The notes under the pieces: model-generated | Seen by the model: only the letters and a program-made list of their open reading frames with translations | The model's database searches: none | What the model was told of the DNA's origin: nothing | Origin: Bacteroidaceae bacterium | GTDB taxonomy: Bacteria > Bacteroidota > Bacteroidia > Bacteroidales > Bacteroidaceae | DNA length: 64,000 bases | Direction: 5' to 3' | Assembly: GCA_016280445.1 (NCBI GenBank) | Contig: JAEEGS010000009.1 | Coordinates: forward strand, 50,705 to 114,704 | Part shown: positions 26,938 to 35,193 of the stretch, piece after piece | Position numbering within the stretch: position 1 is the stretch's first letter | Layout: the number at the start of each line of letters is the position of its first letter | Position numbers and translations under genes: made by a program

Positions 26938-28131
26938 ATGAAAGTGGAATTATTTATACATGGTGTACCCAATGGTGAAGGCTTTTGGGGACAGCAAGAA
27001 GACAGAAACTACTTTGCCACATTCTACGACCGTAGCGCTGACGAAGTGAAGTTTCTCGTCCAGTACAGATTGTCCAAAGGAAAGCCCTATTGCTATTACA
27101 ATTATTTAGTATACAAAACACCCGGTTCGCCCACACCTAACGTCGTAGCCAACGATGGACGCGATGGCTCTTATTTCGGCATATCATTGCGTCTGGATGC
27201 CTATTGCAAGGATGTGATGAACATGTTTCGTATTCTTGACACCATCTATAATATATATGTGTATGGTGACTTCCTGAAGATGGAGAAGTCGAAATTGAGA
27301 TATACCTTCTCCGACTTTTCCAATGTGGCGACAAAACTGAAGACGATAGAAACCGAAACCATTAAATTGATTCAACAGGGATTCTATGCCGACAGTTTTA
27401 CATCTCTGGAAGGCTTTGCAACAAACAGCAATAAGACTGCTTCATACAATTTGTATGATATGTCTTCAGAAGAAGTCATGCAGGTGATGAAGCAATACGG
27501 AAAGATCACACTCTCTCCCTATTATCCAACGAAGCGTGAACAGCAGATACAGAAGAGATGTGAAAGTGACATTGCAGCCATCAAACAACAATGTGAACAA
27601 GATAAATCAGCACTCGGAGCGACACTTTCTCCCTTGAAAAGTCAGGTGTCTTCTCTTCAACAAGAAGTGGCCGAGCGCGACAAGTCCATCGCTCTGTTAC
27701 AACAAGAAGTAAAGAAAGATGGAAAGGTTAAACACATCAGCCAACTCGTATCCACGCTGCGCGATCCTGTGGCAGAACTCTCACGGACACTTCATGCTAT
27801 TGCTCCAAACAGTAATGGAAAAAGAAATGGCGGAAAAATGGCCGCTTCCCAGTCTTCTGTCTTAAAGATGGTGGCGATGTATGTACCAATTGCAAACCTG
27901 ATACTACTGGTCGTTCTCGTTTTTATGTTCTTGGGATTAGGCAAGAAAGTTGTGTCATCTGTGGCAAACACACAAATACCGATGGGGATAACCATTGGCG
28001 ATGCGACCGACGATGCTTCTCTCATGAATGAAACGCCCCAAGATATGGCTTCTGGAACAGATGGAGAAAATGAACAACCAGAAGAAACTGTTTCACCTTT
28101 TAGACAGGAAGTGAATCCAACAGCCGAATGA
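26938..28131 (+). CDS. Coiled-coil, tail-anchored protein of the GTPase locus
   Basis: Not recognised. The 397 residues comprise a globular N-terminal domain (about 1-190, with GSYFGISLRLDAYC near 77-90), a coiled coil (about 197-262, Gln/Glu/Lys-rich), a linker, one TM helix (about 312-334) and an acidic, low-complexity tail. The N-terminal domain has no signal peptide and is probably cytoplasmic beside the GTPase. It seems related to the N-terminus of the next protein. A GTPase effector or regulator is an inference from adjacency. Confidence 0.65.
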   Translation: MKVELFIHGVPNGEGFWGQQEDRNYFATFYDRSADEVKFLVQYRLSKGKPYCYYNYLVYKTPGSPTPNVVANDGRDGSYFGISLRLDAYCKDVMNMFRILDTIYNIYVYGDFLKMEKSKLRYTFSDFSNVATKLKTIETETIKLIQQGFYADSFTSLEGFATNSNKTASYNLYDMSSEEVMQVMKQYGKITLSPYYPTKREQQIQKRCESDIAAIKQQCEQDKSALGATLSPLKSQVSSLQQEVAERDKSIALLQQEVKKDGKVKHISQLVSTLRDPVAELSRTLHAIAPNSNGKRNGGKMAASQSSVLKMVAMYVPIANLILLVVLVFMFLGLGKKVVSSVANTQIPMGITIGDATDDASLMNETPQDMASGTDGENEQPEETVSPFRQEVNPTAE

Positions 28132-28160
28132 TTGGCGAAAGAGAAAGAGGGAAAATTTGA

Positions 28161-29180
28161 ATGAATAGTTCCATATACATCTTTTGCAAAAGGGATGCCA
28201 TTTGTACCCAATATCCCGACGACTACACGTGGGAGATTTTCACTAAATTTGTGGAACAAGCATCCGCAGATTCTCAAATCATTATACACAGAGAGAGGGA
28301 TCTGATGTATTATGGCTATGTACGGAAACTGGATGTTGTAGGACAATATGTTGGTTTCTGTGTGCTTCTGAACGGAGTGATGTTCACTCACATAAATGGA
28401 TTATTTCCCTTATTCGAGGAGGTTGTGGCAGATATGGTGTCGCATGAGGAACTGCTGAACCTCAAAGGTTATGATGCTCAACTTTCTCTTACCGGTCACC
28501 AATTGAAAGATAAACAGCGAGAAGTGGGACGTATCAGTGCGTTGATTCGTGAAAAGATAAAATCGCAAGAACCATACATTGAAATACTTCCCCCTGTAAA
28601 CTATGCTTTAGAGAAAGATTCTTATCGCACTTTTGTGTACTCTGATGAAAAGGAAGAGTTTATCGTGGAGGCAGCAGCGCAATACGGGTATACATCTATA
28701 CGGAAGAGCGGGTATTGTGATGCCCCATTGCTAAAAGAGTTAAGGGATGCTTGTAGCAAGAGCAATATGCCAACAGAACACCTCGGATTTGACCATGAGA
28801 AAGAGTTTTATCCCATATTTCCTCCTTCACCACCTGCTGCTTCGTGGAATGGGCATCAACACATGTTCTCACATCCGTTCTCTTTCTGTGGAAGAATTCG
28901 AAGGTTGGAATACTGGATTTCTTATTTTATTTATTATATTTGGATATTTCTTAGTGCACTGATTAGTAGTATTATCCTGAGGGATAGCGACAGTGCTATG
29001 CTACTTTATTGTATGCTGATGATACCTGGTGTATGGTTTATGTATGCTCAAGGTGCCAAGCGTTGCCACGACAGGGACAATTCCGGATGGTATCAGTTGA
29101 TTCCTTTTTATAGATTATGGATGTTGTTTGGCGATGGCGAACGACGACCTAACCGATATGGATTCGACCCTAAACGATGA
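28161..29180 (+). CDS. Fusion of an unrecognised N-terminal domain to a DUF805 membrane domain
   Basis: Residues 1-225 form a soluble domain that I cannot name, with GQYVGFCVLLNG at 61-72 resembling part of the previous protein. Residues about 236-339 are a DUF805 domain: GRIRRLEYW before the first TM helix, two TM helices (about 252-271 and 279-297), then the diagnostic RCHDRDNSGWYQLIP and a charged tail NRYGFDPKR. DUF805 proteins are usually stand-alone small membrane proteins of unknown role. Last gene of the locus; it converges on the gene at 29208 with 27 bases between and no clear terminator. Confidence 0.75.
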   Translation: MNSSIYIFCKRDAICTQYPDDYTWEIFTKFVEQASADSQIIIHRERDLMYYGYVRKLDVVGQYVGFCVLLNGVMFTHINGLFPLFEEVVADMVSHEELLNLKGYDAQLSLTGHQLKDKQREVGRISALIREKIKSQEPYIEILPPVNYALEKDSYRTFVYSDEKEEFIVEAAAQYGYTSIRKSGYCDAPLLKELRDACSKSNMPTEHLGFDHEKEFYPIFPPSPPAASWNGHQHMFSHPFSFCGRIRRLEYWISYFIYYIWIFLSALISSIILRDSDSAMLLYCMLMIPGVWFMYAQGAKRCHDRDNSGWYQLIPFYRLWMLFGDGERRPNRYGFDPKR

Positions 29181-29207
29181 GGGGCATACCCAATCAGTAA
29201 ACCATTC

Positions 29208-30551
29208 TTATCTCCATAACAGATACAATTCAATGATTTGCTTGAATCGACCATTTAGTATAGAAGATGGAACTATTTGGCGTATTGTCTCTATCGGAAG
29301 CACATTATTCTTTACATAATAGAGGACGCAGCCTTCTTCTGTACAATGTTCCTTCAAGTAGTTTCTGATGAGAGAGTCGATCTCTGATTGCTTGTGATAT
29401 TTTTGTGCATTCTCCACCAGTTCGTCTGCCTTAATCCATTGCCTATAGAAACCGGTGCCACTCAGATAGAAGGAGCCGTTCATCACTTTTAGTTCTGCTG
29501 TCTCACCCGGCACAAAGGGGAAACGCATGCAATGGGTGCAGACAGAACCGTCGGGAAATGTGGCGGTCACATCAGCCAGATAGATGCCATCGAGATGGGT
29601 GGCAAAGGATGTTTCTTTCTCTTTGACGGAGACGCTGCCAATTCTGTCCTTGATTTTTCCACCATGATTGTAGAGGTCTATCAGATAGCCCGAATCGTTG
29701 ATTCCCTCTGTTACATGGATGTTCAGGCGGAAATCGCCCTTCCCCGATTTTGGGGATTGCGTGGGTATATCTTTTTGTTTGGCTGCGACGACTGCCACAG
29801 CATTGCCATTTCTTCCTTCGTGAAACGTGAACACTTTTGTCCCTTTGGGAAGTGGCTCGTAGGCATAGTAGCCACCAAAGATGCGGACATCCTGGCTGTT
29901 GTTGTCATTCACATTGCCGAAGAGTGCACGTTTGAACTGGTAGGTGTTGCCTTCGGAATCTGTGAGATAGGAGTCTCCGCTGACATTCATATTGGAGAGG
30001 TGGAAATTGGACACCAGACGAAGCACCGTTTCGTTTTCGTTGAACATCACATCCTTCACAGCCAGCGAAGCGCGGCTCTGGCTATAAGCATCGTGCCACA
30101 CTTTGCCCTTCACTTTGGGAAGATGCGGCGATGTCCACTTGGTGGCTTTTCTGACGGCATCGACCTCTCGATTGATTTTTTCCCGATAACTGTCGGAATT
30201 GTCCAGAGAGTAATAGCCGTTGTGAACCGTCAACTTCACTGTCTCGCCTGGCACGAAGAAGAGGTCAATCCATGCGGAACACAGTTTATTGCCAGGGAAA
30301 ATGCAGCGCACACGCCCTGCCGTCATATTCTTCAGAGGAATGGAATAGGTGAAACGCTTGTTCACCACAGGCACATTGGCGACAGGCACATCGCCCTGAA
30401 TCTCGAAATACTCGTCTGCCAGATAGATGTTGTAGCATGAGTCTGTTATGTTCTCGTCCACATAACCATCGATGGTGAACACTTGTTGCTGTGCATGAAC
30501 GCCCAGCACTTGGAGGCATAATGCCGTCAACAAAAGAGATAGTTTCTTCAT
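29208..30551 (-). CDS. Secreted protein with an internally duplicated domain
   Basis: A 447-residue exported protein of unknown function. The signal peptide MKKLSLLLTALCLQVLGVHA ends in a standard cleavage site. Two segments, about 25-125 and 275-380, look like copies: both run from a DSxYxIxL-type strand through FVPGET (FFVPGETVKLTV and FPFVPGETAELKV) to a short NGxYxL/NGSFYL motif. This resembles the beta-rich DUF4369-like N-domains of Bacteroidota thioredoxin-type lipoproteins, but no thioredoxin domain follows. No promoter box is evident upstream. Confidence 0.65.
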   Translation of the reverse strand: MKKLSLLLTALCLQVLGVHAQQQVFTIDGYVDENITDSCYNIYLADEYFEIQGDVPVANVPVVNKRFTYSIPLKNMTAGRVRCIFPGNKLCSAWIDLFFVPGETVKLTVHNGYYSLDNSDSYREKINREVDAVRKATKWTSPHLPKVKGKVWHDAYSQSRASLAVKDVMFNENETVLRLVSNFHLSNMNVSGDSYLTDSEGNTYQFKRALFGNVNDNNSQDVRIFGGYYAYEPLPKGTKVFTFHEGRNGNAVAVVAAKQKDIPTQSPKSGKGDFRLNIHVTEGINDSGYLIDLYNHGGKIKDRIGSVSVKEKETSFATHLDGIYLADVTATFPDGSVCTHCMRFPFVPGETAELKVMNGSFYLSGTGFYRQWIKADELVENAQKYHKQSEIDSLIRNYLKEHCTEEGCVLYYVKNNVLPIETIRQIVPSSILNGRFKQIIELYLLWR

Positions 30552-30884
30552 TGGTTTGGTCCTTTCTTTTTTTAGTCTTTTAATGGATGTTCTGCACGTA
30601 TGACGCAGAGGGTATCACTATTGTGACATCAAAAACGTCTTTTTTACACATGAATGAGAGTCTGAAAGGAGAAACGTAAGTCTGAAGATGCAGAGCAGAA
30701 TGTCTTGATTTTTCATTAACGCCAGTTCTGTATAAGAGTCGACGTCGTTGCCGCAAGAAAACATTTTGCGATAAAAAGGGAACGAAAGCCTAAAAAGAGA
30801 ATAAAATCCTTAAAAACTGACAGAATTTCATTGTCGGTTGGGGAAAAATGTGTAATTTTGTCACGATTTTGTGTATAGACAACT
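30552..30884. promoter_or_regulatory. Intergenic region with promoter for the sigma-54-type activator gene
   Basis: A 333-base gap between divergent genes. TTG at 30831-30833, 19 bases, then TAATTTTG at 30853-30860 form a good promoter for the activator gene. I see no -24/-12 sigma-54 promoter, no box for the minus-strand gene and no other structure. Confidence 0.55.
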
Positions 30885-32198
30885 ATGGACGAGAAAACAA
30901 TACAGCAGGTGAAACAGCGGTATGGCATCGTGGGAAACTATGAGGGGCTAAACCGAAGCATCGACATCGCCATTCAGGTGGCACCGACGGAGTTGTCGGT
31001 GCTGATTTATGGTGAGAGCGGTGTGGGAAAAGAGGTGCTACCGAGGGTGATACACGATAATTCTACTCGGAAGCACAACAAGTATTTCGCCATCAACTGT
31101 GGTTCTCTGCCAGAGGGTACGATTGACTCGGAATTGTTTGGCCACAAGAAGGGCTCCTTCACGGGTGCTGTGGATGACCGTGAGGGCTACTTCGGTGTGG
31201 CAAACAACGGAACGCTCTTCCTGGATGAAGTGGGTGAACTGCCTTTGGCAACCCAGGCGCGACTGCTGCGTGTGTTGGAGACTGGCGAGTACATCCGTGT
31301 GGGTGAAAGCGAGGTGAGAAAGACCAATGTGAGGATTGTGGCCGCCACGAACGTGAACATGCAGAAGGCTATTCGCGAGGGAAAGTTCCGTGAGGATTTG
31401 TATTATCGTCTGAACACCATCCCCATCAGCATGCCTCCGTTGAGGGAGCGTGGAAGGGACATTGAACTGCTGTTCCGCAAGTTTGCCTACGACATTTCGG
31501 AGAAATACCACATAGAACCTGTGCGGCTGACGGAAGACGCGCGCGTACTATTATTAAAATATAAGTGGCCGGGCAACATCCGCCAACTGCGCAACCTGGT
31601 GGAGCAAATCAGCATCATCAGCCAGGAACGTGAAATCACATCGGAGATACTGCACAGTTATGGTGTGACTGACGATTCGCGAGGCGAGACGGGCTTGGTT
31701 CTGCATGGAGCCAACCGCGATGCGCATGCACCAGAGACACACAGTTATGAGAAGGAGCGCGACATGCTATTCCAGTTGTTGTCGAGCATCGGTAAAGAGG
31801 TGAAAGACCTGAAGGAACTGGTGCACAGCAACATGGACAACATGCATAACGCTCCACAGGAGAACTATCGGATGTATGAGGAGGACGTGGACGACATCAA
31901 CATCCCCATGCAGTATGGAAGGAAGTCGGTCATCCAGCCTTCGCAGCCGTATGTGGTGAACGGCCAGCGGTATCCGTCTCAAGGGAATGGCAACATGCCC
32001 TACGAGCACCAGAACATTCAAGAGGTGGACATCGAGACTATTGAGGAAACACCCATGTCGAACAAGGAACTGATGAAGAAAAACATCATCGACTCCTTGA
32101 AGCGCAACAACGGTAACCGCAAGAAAACGGCCAAGGAACTGGACATTTCGGAACGCACTTTGTACCGAAAAATCAAGGACTACGGCTTGGAGATTTAG
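30885..32198 (+). CDS. Sigma-54-type AAA+ transcriptional activator lacking a sensor domain
   Basis: A 437-residue enhancer-binding protein. The AAA+ domain starts almost at the N-terminus: Walker A GESGVGKE at about 42-49, the sigma-54 contact loop as GSFTGA (usual GAFTGA) at about 89-94, Walker B LFLDEVGELP, and sensor I/R-finger regions after. A Gln/Asn/His-rich linker leads to a Fis-type helix-turn-helix (about 395-437, RKKTAKELDISERTLYRKI). No receiver, GAF or PAS domain precedes the AAA+ part. It is followed 27 bases later by lptE; this order before lptE and secG is, as I recall, common in Bacteroidota. Confidence 0.9.
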   Translation: MDEKTIQQVKQRYGIVGNYEGLNRSIDIAIQVAPTELSVLIYGESGVGKEVLPRVIHDNSTRKHNKYFAINCGSLPEGTIDSELFGHKKGSFTGAVDDREGYFGVANNGTLFLDEVGELPLATQARLLRVLETGEYIRVGESEVRKTNVRIVAATNVNMQKAIREGKFREDLYYRLNTIPISMPPLRERGRDIELLFRKFAYDISEKYHIEPVRLTEDARVLLLKYKWPGNIRQLRNLVEQISIISQEREITSEILHSYGVTDDSRGETGLVLHGANRDAHAPETHSYEKERDMLFQLLSSIGKEVKDLKELVHSNMDNMHNAPQENYRMYEEDVDDINIPMQYGRKSVIQPSQPYVVNGQRYPSQGNGNMPYEHQNIQEVDIETIEETPMSNKELMKKNIIDSLKRNNGNRKKTAKELDISERTLYRKIKDYGLEI

Positions 32199-32225
32199 AT
32201 AATTGACAATTGACATTCTGAGTGA

Positions 32226-32741
32226 ATGAAGAGAAAAACGATTATAGGAAGTTTGATTCTGCTGAGCATCGCTGTGCTGACTGCCTGCACCGTGAGTTAT
32301 AAGTTCACGGGCACGAGTATCGATTACACGAAGACGAAGAGCATCAGCCTCGACAAGTTCCCCATTCGTGCCAACTATGTGTGGAGCCCGATGGAGTCGA
32401 TGTTCTACAACTCGCTGAGCGACGAGTTCTCGCAGAAGACCAAACTAAAAGTGCTGAAGCGTGGTGGCGACCTGCAACTGGCTGGTGAGATTGTGGAATA
32501 CAGCCAAACAAACAAGAGCATCAGTTCTGATGGCTACTCGGCGCAGGTGCAACTCAAGATTTCGGTGAACGTGCGTTTCACGAACAACACAAAACATGAC
32601 GAAGACTTCGAGAAACGCTTTAGTGCAACTGCGGAATACCCTGCCACTCAACAACTTGTGAACGTGCAAGAACAGTTGGTTCAAGAGATGATAGACGACA
32701 TTGTCGACCAGATCTTCAACGCCACAGTTGCCAACTGGTAA
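32226..32741 (+). CDS. lptE: LptE-family outer-membrane assembly lipoprotein
   Basis: A 171-residue lipoprotein with signal peptide and lipobox LTAC (Cys21). The Bacteroidota LptE family is thought to plug LptD and help insert LPS into the outer membrane. The fold-typical start CTVSYKFTGTSIDYTKTKSI and C-terminal helix VQEQLVQEMIDDIVDQIFN match the family. Length agrees with E. coli LptE (193). It lies between the activator gene and a repeat-type protein gene. Confidence 0.85.
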   Translation: MKRKTIIGSLILLSIAVLTACTVSYKFTGTSIDYTKTKSISLDKFPIRANYVWSPMESMFYNSLSDEFSQKTKLKVLKRGGDLQLAGEIVEYSQTNKSISSDGYSAQVQLKISVNVRFTNNTKHDEDFEKRFSATAEYPATQQLVNVQEQLVQEMIDDIVDQIFNATVANW

Positions 32742-32773
32742 ACAGATTGAAAACCTTTACCGACACATTGACG

Positions 32774-33538
32774 ATGGACATAAAAGAACTCATAGAAGAT
32801 TCCTCAAGACTCACGGCTGACACGCTGCCAGAGTTGAAGGCACTAGTGGAGAAGTACCCCTTCTTCCAAGTGGCTCGTCTGCTCTATATTGCCAATCTCT
32901 ATAAACTGCACTCGAAAGAATTTGGTGCCGAACTGAGAAAAGCCAGTGTGTTTGTGCCTGACCGAAAGGCGTTGTTTGAACTGACCGAAGGTGTCAACTA
33001 CGAACTGCCGTCGATGGGCAACAACATCAGCATCGAGACGGAAAGTGATGAAAACAGAACAATCTCGCTCATCAACAAATTCCTGACTGGAGACAGAAAG
33101 GACGCTGTGGAGAGTGAAAGCGACAAAACGGAAAGGCTCGTGCCTTCTGTGGTGGATCTGACCAGCGATTACGCCTCCTTCTTGGAACAACAGACAGAAC
33201 AGAAGGAAGTGGCAAGTCCGTCGACTAGCGCACCTAAACTGAAGGGCGCCGCCCTCATTGACAACTTCATCGAGGAGACCAAAGGAAAGCAGCGGCTTGA
33301 CATCCCCGAAATGGCCAACGACGAGGAGGTGGAAGACGGTGAATTTGTGTCGCCCCAATTCTCTGACGAGGATGAGGAAATCTACACGGAAAGCATGGTG
33401 AACATCTACATCAAACAGCGCAGATTTCAGCAGGCACTGGAAATATTACGCAAGATTTCTTTGAATAATCCGAAAAAAAGTTCTAACTTTGCAGCGCAAA
33501 TTAAGTTACTGGAATTCATCTTGGAAGAAAACAAGTAG
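32774..33538 (+). CDS. Hypothetical TPR-like cytoplasmic protein
   Basis: A 254-residue soluble protein without signal peptide. N-terminal helices (ALVEKYPFFQVARLLYIANL) and a C-terminal segment (VNIYIKQRRFQQALEILRKI) resemble single TPR-type helical pairs, separated by an acidic, poorly conserved-looking middle. ATG 32774 is chosen over a TTG at 32747. It always seems to sit between lptE and secG in related genomes as far as I recall, but its role is unknown. Confidence 0.75.
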   Translation: MDIKELIEDSSRLTADTLPELKALVEKYPFFQVARLLYIANLYKLHSKEFGAELRKASVFVPDRKALFELTEGVNYELPSMGNNISIETESDENRTISLINKFLTGDRKDAVESESDKTERLVPSVVDLTSDYASFLEQQTEQKEVASPSTSAPKLKGAALIDNFIEETKGKQRLDIPEMANDEEVEDGEFVSPQFSDEDEEIYTESMVNIYIKQRRFQQALEILRKISLNNPKKSSNFAAQIKLLEFILEENK

Positions 33539-33597
33539 GAAACCATTTTGTAACTAAAAGAAAACTAAACAGATAACAATAAAAACAAACTAATAAA

Positions 33598-33930
33598 ATG
33601 TATCCACTTATCATTGTACTCGTACTTCTCGCATCAGTTCTTATGTGCGGAATCGTTCTTATTCAGGAATCAAAAGGGGGTGGTCTTGCATCCAGTTTCG
33701 CCTCTTCCAATCAAATTATGGGTGTGCGCAAGACAACGGACTTCCTCGAGAAGGCCACATGGGGCTTGGCTATTGCTATGGTTGTGCTCAGCGTCGTTTC
33801 TGCCGCTTTCGTCACAAAGACGACCATCGAAGAAGCACCCATCAGCATTTCAACATCTACTCAATCAACTGATGCAGGGAACGTTCAAACGTTCCCCACA
33901 CCTAGTGGCACACAGACTCCTGCTGAATAA
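33598..33930 (+). CDS. secG: Preprotein translocase subunit SecG
   Basis: The small membrane subunit of SecYEG. The 110 residues show two TM helices (about 3-21 and 54-74) separated by the conserved cytoplasmic ESKGGGLASSFASSNQIMG loop typical of SecG, then a Thr/Ser-rich tail longer than in E. coli. It is followed by a terminator at 33958-33992. SecA, its partner motor, is encoded in the same window at 56678-60061. Confidence 0.94.
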   Translation: MYPLIIVLVLLASVLMCGIVLIQESKGGGLASSFASSNQIMGVRKTTDFLEKATWGLAIAMVVLSVVSAAFVTKTTIEEAPISISTSTQSTDAGNVQTFPTPSGTQTPAE

Positions 33931-33957
33931 GCATAAAAAAGAAATACAGGTAGACGA

Positions 33958-33992
33958 AAGAGCCTCAGACAAAGTCTGCGGCTCTTCTTTTT
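33958..33992 (+). terminator. Terminator after secG
   Basis: A stem of 13 positions with one T/C mismatch, 33958-33970 with 33974-33986, loop AAA, followed by CTTTTT. Confidence 0.85.
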
Positions 33993-34077
33993 GGAAGATT
34001 TTTATGTCTTTTTGTGGAAAAAGTGGACAAAAAGTGAAAAAAAACTCCCAAATTACTTCTGTGTAAAAAAAAATCCA

Positions 34078-34085
34078 TATCTTTG
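34078..34085 (+). promoter_or_regulatory. -7 box four bases before a start codon
   Basis: TATCTTTG is a clean TAnnTTTG box. The ATG of the HU-SPOR gene begins at 34090, so the message should start at or within a base or two of the start codon, i.e. be leaderless. A TTAC at 34053-34056 is a weak upstream element. Confidence 0.6.
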
Positions 34086-34089
34086 CAAC

Positions 34090-35187
34090 ATGATCACCTT
34101 AGCAAAACATATTGAACTTTTGCTGATTGAGCACGATTGTGTGATTGTGCCAGGACTGGGTGGCTTCATTGCTAACCATGTGGATGCACAGTACACGGAA
34201 GGGGAAGAACATTTGTTCCTCCCACCCTATCGCACCATTGGGTTTAACCAGCAGCTGCAGATGAATGATGGTCTGTTGGTTCAGTCATACATGACGGCTT
34301 ACGAGACCTCATATCCTTTTGCCAATCTGCAGATGGAGAAAGATGTGGAGAAGTTGCTGTATGAACTGGATATGAACGGTGAATACACCTTCGAGAACAT
34401 CGGAGTCATCAAAAAAGATTTAAATCAGAACTTCATTTTCACGGCTTTGCAGTCAGGTGTGCTCACCCCTTCTCTCTACGGCCTCTACTCGTATGAGATG
34501 AAGTCGTTGCAGCAGGTTGTCAAAGAAAAGGAAATCGAACAGCATCTGCAGGCAACATCACCCATGCGCATTGCCAAAGAAGAGGAAGCGGACACGAAGT
34601 CTCCAAAGACAAAGTCAAAGACGAAGGATTTGGTCATACACATCAATCGCCATTGGCTCGACTTTGGCATATCCGCTGCCGCCGCCATCCTGTTGTTCTT
34701 CTGCTTTTCGTATCCAGCCATGCGAGACACGAACAGCGAGTCGGACACCGTTGTAGCCGCTTTCACACCTGTCAGCAGAACAGTAGTCCCATCACAACCC
34801 GTAACTGTTGAGCATCAGAAAATGACCGCTCAACCCGTTGAGACACCAGCCGCTCAGGCAGAAGAAACTTCAGAAGCTGAACCTGTATTAGAGGTGGCTG
34901 AAGCAGCAAGTGCACCTGCTGAGAATAAGCCAGCGGAAAGCACTCCTGCAACGACCAAGTACACTATTGTACTGGCCAGTTTTGTCAACCAGTCAAATGC
35001 GGAAGGCTTCATTCAGCGTTTGGGTGAAGAAGGATTGAAGGAGGGACGATTTGTCAAGAACGGTAAAACCAGCAGAATCCTCTACTCGGAATATGCCAGT
35101 GAGGCCGATGCAAGAAGTGCACTCACCTCACTTCGTAAGCAGAACTCTGCATTCGAGAGTGCTTGGATTCTTCCGTTAGAAAAGTAA
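34090..35187 (+). CDS. HU-domain protein with TM helix and C-terminal SPOR domain
   Basis: A 365-residue protein typical of Bacteroidota. Residues 1-145 resemble the CCDC81-like prokaryotic HU domains (IELLLIEHDCVIVPGLGGFI). After a charged linker comes one TM helix (about 191-211), a Pro/Ala/Glu-rich periplasmic stretch, and a SPOR domain (about 293-365, YTIVLASFVNQSNAEGFIQR). The cytoplasmic HU part could bind DNA or protein while SPOR binds septal peptidoglycan, so a link between nucleoid and division site is possible but unproven. Longer upstream starts are excluded by the -7 box at 34078-34085. Confidence 0.85.
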   Translation: MITLAKHIELLLIEHDCVIVPGLGGFIANHVDAQYTEGEEHLFLPPYRTIGFNQQLQMNDGLLVQSYMTAYETSYPFANLQMEKDVEKLLYELDMNGEYTFENIGVIKKDLNQNFIFTALQSGVLTPSLYGLYSYEMKSLQQVVKEKEIEQHLQATSPMRIAKEEEADTKSPKTKSKTKDLVIHINRHWLDFGISAAAAILLFFCFSYPAMRDTNSESDTVVAAFTPVSRTVVPSQPVTVEHQKMTAQPVETPAAQAEETSEAEPVLEVAEAASAPAENKPAESTPATTKYTIVLASFVNQSNAEGFIQRLGEEGLKEGRFVKNGKTSRILYSEYASEADARSALTSLRKQNSAFESAWILPLEK

Positions 35188-35193
35188 CAAGAA

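Noticed and set aside
29532..30440. Plus-strand open frame (302 codons) opposite the secreted duplicated-domain protein
   Set aside because: The minus-strand gene has a clear signal peptide and internal repeat; the opposite frame has neither.
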